The notes under the pieces are model-generated. The model was not told the origin of the DNA. It did not search any database and worked only from the letters and a program-made list of their open reading frames with translations. This document shows, one piece after another, positions 49,132 through 57,800 of a stretch of 64,000 bases of DNA (position 1 is the stretch's first letter; each line of letters opens with the position of its first letter). Origin of the DNA: Bog-473 sp963730395. Lineage in GTDB: Bacteria; Actinomycetota; Acidimicrobiia; Acidimicrobiales; RAAP-2. The stretch spans positions 310,001-374,000 of the forward strand of contig CAVSSK010000021.1 of NCBI GenBank assembly GCA_963730395.1, read 5' to 3'. A program made the position numbers and the translations under genes.

Positions 49132-49968
49132 TTACCGGATCGGTGTCCAGCCCCTCGTGAGGTGGTTCCCACCGTCGACGTCCAGGGTTATCCCCGTGAT
49201 CTGTCGCGCGTCATCGGACAAGAGGAAGCACACCGCCGCGGCGATGTCCTCTGCCTGGGTAAGCCGGCCCAGGGGGAGATTCGAGCCCGCGGCCGCACCC
49301 CCGTCGGCTTGCCAGATGGAGCGAGTCGCCGTCGTGCGCACCAGTCCAGGACTGACCGCGTTCACCCGAATCCGCCGATCGGCCAGGTCGGCCGCGATGG
49401 TGCGCGTCATGGCGTTCAGCGCGGCCTTGGCCGACGCGTAGGCAACCATGGCCGATGTGGTCTTGTGCGGTGAGCCGCTGGAAATGGTGACGACCGAACC
49501 AGCGTTGTCGCCGAGGCCTCGCGCTGCCGCGGCGCGGATCAGTGCAACGGCCGGCCATGTGTTGAGTCGGATCGTCTCGAGAAGCTGTGCCTCGCTGATG
49601 GCGTCAAAGGAGAGTGGGTAGGGTGCGCCCCCCAGCGTGCTGACGATCAGGTCGATTCGACCAAACGCGTCCATGGTCCGGTCTGTCAGCATGGCCACGG
49701 CCGGTTCGGTGTCCATGGATCCGACGACCCCGAGCACATCGAATCCCTCAGAGCGGAAGGCGGCCTCCGTCGAGGAGACCCGACCCTCGTCGCGGCCGTT
49801 GATGACGACAGACGCGCCCTCTCGGGCCAGGCGAAGGGCGCAGGATCTTCCAATGCTCGGGTCGGCGGTGGAGCCGGTGACGATGGCCACCTGACCGGAG
49901 AACCGTTGCACTCCGCCAGCGGAACGGCGGTTCCCTGTCATCCTGTCGTCTGATCCCATCCTCCTCAT
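49132..49968 (-). CDS. short-chain dehydrogenase/reductase
   Basis: An SDR of about 278 residues. The cofactor motif is the atypical TGSTADPSIGRSCALRLA, followed by VVINGRDEGR, STLGGAPYP in place of NNAG, VTISSGSPHKTTSAMVAYAS with catalytic Ser and Tyr-x-x-x-Lys (YASAKAAL), and the C-terminal GITLDVDGGNHL. Start is uncertain: ATG 49968, 49959 (a GAGGAGG runs into it) and 49941 are all in frame; an open frame to 50109 is unlikely because it opposes the monooxygenase start. Substrate unknown. Confidence 0.85.
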   Translation of the reverse strand: MRRMGSDDRMTGNRRSAGGVQRFSGQVAIVTGSTADPSIGRSCALRLAREGASVVINGRDEGRVSSTEAAFRSEGFDVLGVVGSMDTEPAVAMLTDRTMDAFGRIDLIVSTLGGAPYPLSFDAISEAQLLETIRLNTWPAVALIRAAAARGLGDNAGSVVTISSGSPHKTTSAMVAYASAKAALNAMTRTIAADLADRRIRVNAVSPGLVRTTATRSIWQADGGAAAGSNLPLGRLTQAEDIAAAVCFLLSDDARQITGITLDVDGGNHLTRGWTPIR

Positions 49969-50108
49969 CTTGGCCCACGGATGACCACGGCTCCTGAACT
50001 CTCGAGAGAGAACCGTTCGACAAATTATGCTGCGGCTGATCGACACGGGCGATGCCCGATGCCAGACTGCGACCCGTCGCAGAGCAGCGCAGAGAGGGCC
50101 CATGGGCA

Positions 50109-52691
50109 ATGGAAGAACGTGATGTTGCGTCCGATGTGGATGTCGTCGTCGTGGGAGCGGGCTTCTCCGGCCTCTACCTCCTGCACCGCCTCAGGACGCT
50201 CGGCTTCACCACCAGGGTCCTCGACGCAGCCGACGACGTGGGGGGGACGTGGTACTGGAACCGGTACCCCGGCGCTCGCTGCGACATTCCGACCACCGAT
50301 TATTCCTATAGTTTCGACCCCGAGCTCGAACAAGAGTGGACGTGGTCGGAGAAGTACGCCACGCAGCCGGAGATCCTGTCCTATTTGCAATTCGTTGCCG
50401 ACCGATACGACCTCCGACGCGACATCACCTTTTCGACGAGGGTCACGTCGGCCGCCTGGGACGAGTCCGCCGCACGCTGGCGCGTGCGCACTGAACAGGG
50501 CGAGGAGATCGGCTGTCGCTTCTATGTCATGGCAAGCGGTTGTCTGTCACTCCCAAAATCACCCGAGATAGCCGGACACGACCGGTTCCGCGGGGAGGTG
50601 TACTTCACGAGCACGTGGCCGCACGAAGGTGTCGACTTCACCGGCAAGCGGGTGGCCGTGATCGGCACCGGATCCTCCGGCATACAATCGATCCCGCTGA
50701 TAGCTGCGCAGGCCAGCAAACTGACTGTCTTCCAGCGTACGGCGAATTTCTCGATACCCGCTCGAAACGGACCGCCGCCGCCGGAGCGGATCGCTGCGCT
50801 CGAGACAGACAGGGCCGCCTATCGCGATGCAGCCAAGCTGTCGCGTGCCGGCGTCCCAACCGAGGTCACCGACATCGCGGGTGCCTACGCGAGCGACGAG
50901 GTGCGGCGGGACCGCTTCGAGGCTGCCTGGGAGGCGGGTGAGCTGATCGGGATCCTCGGTGTGTTCAACGACGTTCTGTTGAATGCGACCGCCAACGACG
51001 TCGTCGCCGAGATGATCCGCGAGAAGATCCGCTCGATCGTGGTGGACCCCGAGACAGCCGAGGCGCTCTGTCCCAGGGACCACCCCTTCGGATCGAAGCG
51101 ACCGTGTCTCGACACGAATTACTTCCAGACCTACAACCTGCCCCATGTGCGGCTCATCGATCTGCGTCAGCACCCGATCGTCTCCATGAGCGAATCGGGG
51201 ATCGACACGACGGACGAGTCACTCGAGTTCGACGCCATCGTGTACGCGACAGGGTTCGACGCAATGACCGGTCCGGTGGTCGCCGTCGACATCGAGGGCC
51301 GTGACGGCGTCTCACTGAGAGAGAAGTGGGCCGACGGGCCTTCGACGTATCTCGGCCTGACCACGGTCGGGTTCCCCAATTTCTTCACCATCACGGGCCC
51401 TGGAAGCCCTTCGGTGCTGTCCAACATGGCGGTGTCCATCGAACAGCATGTCGATTGGGTCGCCGACTGCCTCGACGATCTCCGTGCTCGCGGCTTCCAC
51501 ACCATCGAGCCCACCCCGCTCGCCGAGGCGGGATGGAACCAGCATGTCGACGACGGCGCGGCGATCACCCTCTACCCCAGCGCCAACTCGTGGTACATGG
51601 GGGCAAACGTGCCCGGCAAGCCCCGGGCCTTCCTGCCCTATGTCGCCGGTGTCGACGTCTACCGCGCCGCCTGCGACGAAGTCGTGGCCAACGACTACCT
51701 GGGGTTCTCCCTCGCCGGGCCCCGTGGGTCGCAATGCAACGACGGGGTGATCCGTCGACTGCAGGTGGACGTCGCCATGGTGATCGACGCCATGGCGGAC
51801 CTGGAGCTGCCCCCCATGGAGTCTCTGTCGGTCGAAGACGCCCGTGTGCTGATGCAGGCCATCGAGGCCGTGCGGCCACCAGGGCGACCGGTGGGCGACG
51901 TCGTCGAGGGAAGGCTCCCGGGTGCCACCGGGGAGTTGGGCTACCGGCTCTACCGGCCGGCATCTGCCGGTCCCCACCCCATCGTCGCCTACTTCCACGG
52001 GGGTGGGTGGGTGCTCGGCAGCTTGGATTCCGACGATCCTCTCTGCCGCGACCTCTGCATCAGGTCCAATGCCGTGATCGTGTCGGTGAATTACCGGCAC
52101 GCGCCCGAAGTCCGCTTCCCCGCCGCGGCCGATGACGCGTTCGCCGCCGTGCGATGGATCGCCGCCCACGCCGAGGAGCTCGGGGGAATACCGGGTCAGC
52201 TCGCGGTCGCGGGGTGGAGTGCGGGCGCCAACATCGCGACCGTGGCCTGCCAGTTGGCTCGAGACGCCGGCGAACCGAACATCGTCGGGCAGGTGCTGCT
52301 GACGCCTGTGACCGACGCCAGCATGAGCCGGCCGTCGTACGAGGAGAACGGCCTTGGCTACGTCCTGACGGCGCCCCTGATGCGCTGGTTCTGGGACCAC
52401 TACGTCGACCCCGGCGATCGCAGCGACCCGAAGGCATCGCCGCTGCTGGGTGACCTGTCGGACCTTCCTCCAACCCTGATCGTGACGGCAGAGTTCGATC
52501 CGCTGCGCGACGAGGGCGCGGCCTACGCCGAGGCACTGGCCTCTGCTGGGGTGTCAGTTCAGCACCTCGATGCCCGGGGCCACATCCACACCTCCCTGAC
52601 GATGGTGGACGTGGTCCTGTCGGGTGCCGATCTGCGGGCGCAGATGGGCGAGGCCATGCGGGGGTTCTTCCGGGCGACCGTGCCCGCCTGA
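50109..52691 (+). CDS. Baeyer-Villiger monooxygenase fused to an HSL-type esterase
   Basis: An 860-residue two-enzyme protein. Residues 1 to about 540 form a flavin monooxygenase: FAD motif GAGFSG (16-21), GTWYWNRYPGARCD, the fingerprint region at 160-171, NADPH motif GTGSSG (186-191), and a Lys-Arg at FGSKRPCLDTNYF matching the BVMO active-site Arg. Residues about 590-860 are an alpha/beta hydrolase: oxyanion HGGGW (630-634), Ser704 (GWSAGAN), Asp797, His825. A ketone would be oxidised to an ester and hydrolysed by the same polypeptide. The fusion is continuous in one frame. ATG 50109 follows GAGAGGG by 10 nt; ATG 50052 is an alternative. Fingerprint His is replaced by Phe166. Confidence 0.88.
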   Translation: MEERDVASDVDVVVVGAGFSGLYLLHRLRTLGFTTRVLDAADDVGGTWYWNRYPGARCDIPTTDYSYSFDPELEQEWTWSEKYATQPEILSYLQFVADRYDLRRDITFSTRVTSAAWDESAARWRVRTEQGEEIGCRFYVMASGCLSLPKSPEIAGHDRFRGEVYFTSTWPHEGVDFTGKRVAVIGTGSSGIQSIPLIAAQASKLTVFQRTANFSIPARNGPPPPERIAALETDRAAYRDAAKLSRAGVPTEVTDIAGAYASDEVRRDRFEAAWEAGELIGILGVFNDVLLNATANDVVAEMIREKIRSIVVDPETAEALCPRDHPFGSKRPCLDTNYFQTYNLPHVRLIDLRQHPIVSMSESGIDTTDESLEFDAIVYATGFDAMTGPVVAVDIEGRDGVSLREKWADGPSTYLGLTTVGFPNFFTITGPGSPSVLSNMAVSIEQHVDWVADCLDDLRARGFHTIEPTPLAEAGWNQHVDDGAAITLYPSANSWYMGANVPGKPRAFLPYVAGVDVYRAACDEVVANDYLGFSLAGPRGSQCNDGVIRRLQVDVAMVIDAMADLELPPMESLSVEDARVLMQAIEAVRPPGRPVGDVVEGRLPGATGELGYRLYRPASAGPHPIVAYFHGGGWVLGSLDSDDPLCRDLCIRSNAVIVSVNYRHAPEVRFPAAADDAFAAVRWIAAHAEELGGIPGQLAVAGWSAGANIATVACQLARDAGEPNIVGQVLLTPVTDASMSRPSYEENGLGYVLTAPLMRWFWDHYVDPGDRSDPKASPLLGDLSDLPPTLIVTAEFDPLRDEGAAYAEALASAGVSVQHLDARGHIHTSLTMVDVVLSGADLRAQMGEAMRGFFRATVPA

Positions 52692-52697
52692 TCCGGG

Positions 52698-54065
52698 TCA
52701 GGCGTGGTCGGCGGGCGACAGCTGGCCGTCCATGAAGGGCGCCAGTCCCCTCTCCTCCTCGGAGCCCTCGACCGTGCCACAGGAGTCGTGGAGGACGACC
52801 CGATCGCGACCCTGACGCTTTGCCAGCAACAACGCGTCGTCAGCGCGGCGTAGGACCGCGACGAGCTCCTCACCCGGCTCGGCGTCGGTGATACCGAAGC
52901 TGGCGGTGAATTTTGGCAGTCCACCGACGGTGATTGCAGCGTCCAGCTGGGCACGGGCCGTGTTGAGCGCGCGGGTCGCGTCGATCGCCGAGCAGTCGGG
53001 GAACGTGATGGCGAACTCCTCGCCTCCGTAGCGCGAGATGATGTCGCTGCTCCGGAGCGAATCACGGAGGACCCGGGCGAAGAGCCGCAGCGCCCTGTCA
53101 CCTGTCTCGTGCCCATAGGTGTCGTTCAGCATCTTGAAATGGTCGAGGTCCGCCATCGCCACCGCGATCGGATAAAGGTGCGGCGGGAGTGCCCCGACCT
53201 GCTCAGAGAACGCCCGTCGGTTGAGCAGTCCGGTCAAGGTGTCCGTCGACGCCTGGAGCTGCGTCTCCGCCATGACCCGGAGGAGCCCGATGCGTGCACC
53301 GGCAAGCTTGGCCAGCGTCGCCAGGTCATCGACCTTGTCGTCTTCGACCTCGGTCTGCGGTTCACCGGTGGCGTGGATCACGCCGACGGTCCGTCCCATG
53401 ATCGAGACAGGCACGCACAGCGCGGAGAGGCGCCCCTGCGGCCGGTTGCGCAACTTCGGACAGGCGTCCAGATCGTCGCTGTCGTGGAACGCCTGGATCT
53501 GTGCCCGCCGCGCCGCTGGGCAGCGGTCTGGGGAGTCCACGCCGCAGCTGGGCGGCTCGCCGTCCGGTCCGACCGCAGCCATGCGCACGAGATGGGCATG
53601 GCTGTTGTCCGCCAGGAGCAACTCCACCGGGGCGTCGGGCAGCACGGCGCCGAAGGAGCGCTCGATGACATCGATGACCTCGGGCTCGCCTTCGGCCATG
53701 TCCAACGCGTTGGCCAGGCGGCTCTCGAAGCGCTGGCGTTGCACCTGGGAGTCGCGGACCACCGCCTCCCGGTCCGCTGCTGTGATCGCCTCGGACAACT
53801 CGTCGTTCAGGCGCCGGACCTTCTCGTCGGTGAGTCGCTGCCGGCGTTCGCCGAGCACGACGAGGCCGAAAGCGAGCGGCAGCATCAGTGCCATGATGAG
53901 GCCCACCGACACCAGGTAGCCGTTGAAACCCGACGCGATTGCGTTGCCGGCCATCATGCACGGCACGAAGATGAGGGCGAACGCCCCGAGGGCAATGATC
54001 GGGCTGAGCAGGCGGAAGCGCTTCGACTTCGCGACTTCCCCGCTCCATTCCTCCTCTGTAACCAT
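52698..54065 (-). CDS. membrane-anchored GAF-GGDEF diguanylate cyclase
   Basis: A 455-residue protein. Two TM helices (about residues 20-40 and 48-68: LLSPIIALGAFALIFVPCMM, GYLVSVGLIMALMLPLAFGL) are followed by a coiled coil, a GAF-like sensor (about 125-280, including SALCVPVSIMGRTVGVIHAT) and a GGDEF domain. The active loop is GGEEF (347-351), and RSSD five residues before it is an intact product-inhibition I-site, so it should make and be inhibited by c-di-GMP. ATG 54065 is preceded by AGGGGG and GAAGA; a longer frame to 54164 lacks support. It converges on the BVMO gene. Confidence 0.9.
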   Translation of the reverse strand: MVTEEEWSGEVAKSKRFRLLSPIIALGAFALIFVPCMMAGNAIASGFNGYLVSVGLIMALMLPLAFGLVVLGERRQRLTDEKVRRLNDELSEAITAADREAVVRDSQVQRQRFESRLANALDMAEGEPEVIDVIERSFGAVLPDAPVELLLADNSHAHLVRMAAVGPDGEPPSCGVDSPDRCPAARRAQIQAFHDSDDLDACPKLRNRPQGRLSALCVPVSIMGRTVGVIHATGEPQTEVEDDKVDDLATLAKLAGARIGLLRVMAETQLQASTDTLTGLLNRRAFSEQVGALPPHLYPIAVAMADLDHFKMLNDTYGHETGDRALRLFARVLRDSLRSSDIISRYGGEEFAITFPDCSAIDATRALNTARAQLDAAITVGGLPKFTASFGITDAEPGEELVAVLRRADDALLLAKRQGRDRVVLHDSCGTVEGSEEERGLAPFMDGQLSPADHA

Positions 54066-54314
54066 TCTTCTGCACCCCCTGCTCACGTCGGGGCGAGAGC
54101 TCTCCCGGGGTCGACCCGAGGTGCATCGTTCGCCCGAGAGCGTTGTCGACGTCACGGGAGTCAACCTTTAGAAAATGGGCATTGACCAGCACGGACGTGA
54201 GGCCGGTCAACGTCCCGCACGTGCTCGGTCAGAACGGCGTACGGCGTCGGGCGTCTCCGCCCCATTGCGCACACCACGCCATGAACGGGAGTGCGGCGAG
54301 ACGGAAGTCCTGCC

Positions 54315-54515
54315 CTACGCCGCGGCGCGACGTATGTCCTCCAGCGACAACTCCACGGTCTCGTATCTGCCACACTCGGCACAGCCGGGCGAGTGGATCG
54401 AGGACCGGATCAGCCGGGTGTGAGCTTCATCGAGCTGGACCGTGAAGGCTTTGAGGTGGGGGTCGATCTCGAGAATCCAGGTGCTGTTGCATGACTCCAA
54501 GATGATGACGTGCAT
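54315..54515 (-). CDS. small hypothetical protein with a CxxC motif
   Basis: A 66-residue protein, MHVIILESCNSTWILEIDPH at the start and HSPGCAECGRYETVELSLED near the end. The single CAEC pair could bind metal or be redox-active, but with only one pair a zinc ribbon would need a dimer. GGTGGAG lies just before the ATG. It is codon-typical and fits between the GGDEF leader and the next gene, with which it may be co-transcribed (88-bp gap). No known family. Confidence 0.6.
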   Translation of the reverse strand: MHVIILESCNSTWILEIDPHLKAFTVQLDEAHTRLIRSSIHSPGCAECGRYETVELSLEDIRRAAA

Positions 54516-54603
54516 GGCTCCACCCTGCCCGGCGATTCTGAAGCCCAACTCGGAGAAGCCTGGGGAAGCGCCTGGTATCGCGTCGTCTTTGGAGTCCGGG
54601 TCT

Positions 54604-55182
54604 TCAACCTTCCAGCAGCCGTAGGGCGAGCCGGCGGCCACGCCCCTGTTTGACGGCGAGCGCGACCCAGAGCTGGAACAAGGCATCGATGATCGCCTCT
54701 TGGTCCTCGCCCACATAGACCGGGCGCAGACCGACGGCTTCGATCACGGTCTCGACCGTGTCGCGATCGCCTCCGGGCGCAGAGAAGAACATGTCGGCGC
54801 GTTCGCCATCGAAGACAGGGTCGGCCATATTCTCGCCACCGAGCGTGTTGAAGGCACGGGCGTAGCGAACCGTTGGCGGCAGAGCGGCCCTGGCATTCAC
54901 CACGTCGGCACCCATCTGATTCGTCGCGTCGATCACCAGCCTGCCGGCCAACGCCTCGCCGTGTTGGGCAGCAACGTCGGCAACCGCGGCGCCCGGGATG
55001 GCCAGGATGACGACGTCGGCCCCTGACAGGGCGTCAGCGATCGACGAGACCCGAGCGTCCGTTCCAGCCGCTTCATCGTCCTCGGGGTGCCGCGAGCCGT
55101 ACGTGATCTCATGTCCTGCCTCTACCAGAGACCGTCCGAGCGTGGTGGCGATGAAGCCGGTTCCGATGATGGCTGTCTTCAC
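54604..55182 (-). CDS. NADPH:F420 oxidoreductase-like (NAD(P)-binding) protein
   Basis: A 192-residue Rossmann protein: TAIIGTGFIATTLGRSLVEA, EITYGSRHPEDDEA, VVILAIPGAAVADVAAQHGE, VIDATNQMG and the family-typical ARAFNTLGGENMADPVF, with a C-terminal helical region. This is the coenzyme F420-dependent NADP reductase (Fno)/YrpG-like group; members with F420 or other reductase roles cannot be separated by sequence alone. It lies 27 bp after the methyltransferase on the same strand. Confidence 0.85.
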   Translation of the reverse strand: MKTAIIGTGFIATTLGRSLVEAGHEITYGSRHPEDDEAAGTDARVSSIADALSGADVVILAIPGAAVADVAAQHGEALAGRLVIDATNQMGADVVNARAALPPTVRYARAFNTLGGENMADPVFDGERADMFFSAPGGDRDTVETVIEAVGLRPVYVGEDQEAIIDALFQLWVALAVKQGRGRRLALRLLEG

Positions 55183-55209
55183 TGTTCGGCCCTCCTCTAC
55201 CCTGGTGTC

Positions 55210-56031
55210 TCATCGCGGTCCCCGGGCGACGAAGCATCCCGTTTCCACGGTGATCGTCATCGTCCCACCGCCGGCCCGGAAGCGGTCCTCGATCGCGTCC
55301 TTCAGGGATCTGAGCTCCTCGGGCGAGGCCTCCTGCCCGGCCGCGGTGGATTCGATGAAGGCGAACACGTCGCCGGGATCGGTGCACACCATCGCGCTCG
55401 GGTGCGGCTGCCACTCGATGGAGGCGAAAGCGCCACCAAGGACCGCCGCTCCGTTCGAGGTCCCGAACCGCCGGTCGGCGAAATCGAGAGGCGACCAGCC
55501 CAGGACCTGGCGTGACAGGTCGGCGACTGCGTCGAGGTGCCGCGGCCCGTTCGTCGCCGCCAGCAGCACACCGTCGGGACGCAGCACGCGGGAGAACTCG
55601 GAGGCGGCGCGGTCCGGTTCGGGGACGTGGTAGAGCATGTGGTTCGCCACGACAACGTCAAAGGCGCCGTCGACGAACGGGAGGTCCTGCGCGTCGCTCG
55701 TACGGGCCCCGACGAGCTCGATGCGTTCGAGGGGTTCGACAGCACTCGCCGCCGCTTGGACCATCCCGTCGGACAGGTCGGTCAGGGTCACGCGGAGCCG
55801 GGGGAGCAGGCCGGCGATGTTGACCCACAGCGCGCCCGTCCCACAGCCGACCTCGAGCACGTCCCCGCCTGCCGGCCATTCGATCAGGCTGGCCAGCCAC
55901 GGGTACCACGGTTCGTCCGACCTGGAGTACTTGGCGTGGAGCGCGATCCGAGCGTTGAGGTTCGACGGGTCCTTGTACTGGCGCTCCCGAAGGTATTCGG
56001 GATCGATCCCCAGCTCCCTTTGGCGAGACAC
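55210..56031 (-). CDS. class I SAM-dependent methyltransferase
   Basis: A 273-residue methyltransferase: motif I VLEVGCGTGALWVNIA, motif II LTDLSDGMVQAAASA, post-motif LPFVDGAFDVVVANHMLYHV and motif III VLRPDGVLLAATNG. The N-terminal EYLRERQYKDPSNLNARIAL and the UbiE-like middle put it among small-molecule methyltransferases. GTG start at 56031. Substrate unknown. Confidence 0.9.
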   Translation of the reverse strand: MSRQRELGIDPEYLRERQYKDPSNLNARIALHAKYSRSDEPWYPWLASLIEWPAGGDVLEVGCGTGALWVNIAGLLPRLRVTLTDLSDGMVQAAASAVEPLERIELVGARTSDAQDLPFVDGAFDVVVANHMLYHVPEPDRAASEFSRVLRPDGVLLAATNGPRHLDAVADLSRQVLGWSPLDFADRRFGTSNGAAVLGGAFASIEWQPHPSAMVCTDPGDVFAFIESTAAGQEASPEELRSLKDAIEDRFRAGGGTMTITVETGCFVARGPR

Positions 56032-56104
56032 GTGCCAATGCTAGGGCTGGCTCCGGTTGAGCGCGCCCTGCATCAGGGACGGCTTTCGCCTGCGCTCGCC
56101 GGGC

Positions 56105-57658
56105 TCAGAGTGCCCGCTGCACCCCTTCCCAGTAGGGGTCTCGCAGCTTGCGCTTGTAGAGCTTGCCGTTGGGGTCCCGCGGCATCTCGTTGGTGAAGTC
56201 GATCGTCTTCGGGGTCTTGAACTTGGCCAGCTTGTCGGCGCAGTAGGCCAGGATCTCGGCTGCCAGTTCCTCGCTGGCCTCGACGCCTTCCGCCGGCTCT
56301 ATCACCGCCTTGACCTCCTCGCCCCAGTCCTCGTGGGGGATCCCGAAGACGGCCGCGTCACCCACCTTGGGGTGGGTGAGCAGCACACCTTCGATCTCGG
56401 CGGGGTAGATGTTGGCCCCGCCGGAGATGATCATGTCGATCTTGCGGTCGCGCAGGAAGAGATAGCCGTCCTCGTCGAGCAGGCCCACGTCGCCCACGGT
56501 GAAGAAGGGACCGATGCGGTTCTTCTTCGTTTTCTCCTTGTCGCCGTGGTACTCGAAGTCTGCCGACTGCATCGCCATGTACACCGTCCCGATGACGTTG
56601 GGCTCCATGATCCGGTTACCGTCGTCGTCGAAGACCGCGATCTCGCTGATGGGCCACGGCTTGCCGACCGTGCCCGGCTTCTCCAGCCACTCCTCCGCGG
56701 TTACCAGCGTGCCGCCACCCTCGCTCGCCGCGTAGTACTCGTCGACGGCGTTCCCCCACCAGGAGATCATCCTGTGCTTTACGTCGATGGGGCACGGGGC
56801 CGCGGCGTGGATCATGTGGCGAAGCGACGACACGTCGTACTTGTCCCGGACGTCCTCGGGGAGGGCCAGGAGGCGGTGGAACTGCGTTGGCACCATGTGC
56901 GACGTGGTCACCCGGCGCGCCTCGATCAGCCGGAGCATCTCCTCGGGCAGCCACTTGTCCATGAGCACGATCGTGTGCCCGAGATGCAACGAGGCGCTCC
57001 CGAAGCGGAGGACGGCCGTGTGGTACAGCGGCGAGCCGATGATGTGGACGTTGTCGTCCTGCGGCTGGATCCCGAAGAGGAAGAGCAGCCCGGAAAGCCC
57101 GAGGGCCGCATCCTCTGGCGTGACGCCGAGGAGCTTGCGGTAGATCCCCTTGGGGTTCCCGGTGGTCCCCGAGGTGTAGTTCATGACGTCGCCGACGGTG
57201 CGGTCCTCGGGAACCGTGGCCGGCTGGGCGTCGCGGACATCGGCGTAGGAGGCAAACCCGGGCACGTCGCCCACGGCGAGCCGGCCGACGGCATCGAGGC
57301 CCACCTCGTCCGCCGCGATCCCCGCGACGTCGGCGAAGCGCTCGTGGGCGACGAACGCCTTCGCCCCCGAGTCCTTGAGGATGTAGGCCACCTCGGGCGC
57401 CACCAGGTGATGGTTGATCGGCACCAGGTACCAGCCGGCCTGCAGCGCCGCCAGATAGATCTCGATCATCTCGGCGCAGTTCGGCAGCAGTGTCGCCACG
57501 ACGTCGCCCGACCCGAAGCCCTGCGCCCGCAGGGCGTGCACCACCTGGTTGGCGTGGCCCAGCAGTTCCCCGGCCTTGATCTCGTCGCCGTCGGGGGTGA
57601 CGAGGGCCAGATAGTCCGGGTCTTCCTGGGCCAGTGCCCAGAAGCCGAGGTCACCCAT
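56105..57658 (-). CDS. acyl-CoA synthetase (AMP-binding, FadD-type)
   Basis: A 517-residue adenylate-forming ligase that activates a carboxylic acid as its CoA thioester. Seen: P-loop NYTSGTTGNPKGIYRKL, the A5-type YYAASEGGGTLVTAEEW, hinge GDVGLLDEDGYLFLRDRKID, GGANIYPAEIEGVL and the catalytic Lys in RDPNGKLYKRKLRD. Chain length is not predictable; steroid side-chain or fatty acids would fit the KstR-like site. ATG 57658 has AAGGAG 7 nt upstream. Divergent from an SDR. Confidence 0.93.
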   Translation of the reverse strand: MGDLGFWALAQEDPDYLALVTPDGDEIKAGELLGHANQVVHALRAQGFGSGDVVATLLPNCAEMIEIYLAALQAGWYLVPINHHLVAPEVAYILKDSGAKAFVAHERFADVAGIAADEVGLDAVGRLAVGDVPGFASYADVRDAQPATVPEDRTVGDVMNYTSGTTGNPKGIYRKLLGVTPEDAALGLSGLLFLFGIQPQDDNVHIIGSPLYHTAVLRFGSASLHLGHTIVLMDKWLPEEMLRLIEARRVTTSHMVPTQFHRLLALPEDVRDKYDVSSLRHMIHAAAPCPIDVKHRMISWWGNAVDEYYAASEGGGTLVTAEEWLEKPGTVGKPWPISEIAVFDDDGNRIMEPNVIGTVYMAMQSADFEYHGDKEKTKKNRIGPFFTVGDVGLLDEDGYLFLRDRKIDMIISGGANIYPAEIEGVLLTHPKVGDAAVFGIPHEDWGEEVKAVIEPAEGVEASEELAAEILAYCADKLAKFKTPKTIDFTNEMPRDPNGKLYKRKLRDPYWEGVQRAL

Positions 57659-57719
57659 CAGCAGTCTCCTTGCACGCTTGCGATGGGGGCGCAAATGGCA
57701 GCCCCCGCCTCCTGCAGGC

Positions 57720-57733
57720 TAGAACGTGTTCTA
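57720..57733. promoter_or_regulatory. KstR-like palindrome in the acyl-CoA synthetase/SDR divergon
   Basis: TAGAACGTGTTCTA is a perfect 6-bp-arm palindrome (TAGAAC/GTTCTA) around GT and matches the KstR consensus TNNAAC-NN-GTTNNA. It sits 62 bp from the synthetase start and 67 bp from the SDR start, a good place to control both. A second copy of nearly the same site is before the thiolase at 44617. Confidence 0.7.
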
Positions 57734-57800
57734 ACTTACGGCAATTTGTGCGGGCGCCGGCCGGTCGGCCGCGCACGTGAGAGATCAGGGAGAGTCGACC

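Noticed and set aside
54066..54314. c-di-GMP riboswitch in the 249-bp leader of the GGDEF gene
   Set aside because: Some GC stems can be drawn, but I do not find the GEMM core motifs; otherwise I see nothing in this gap.
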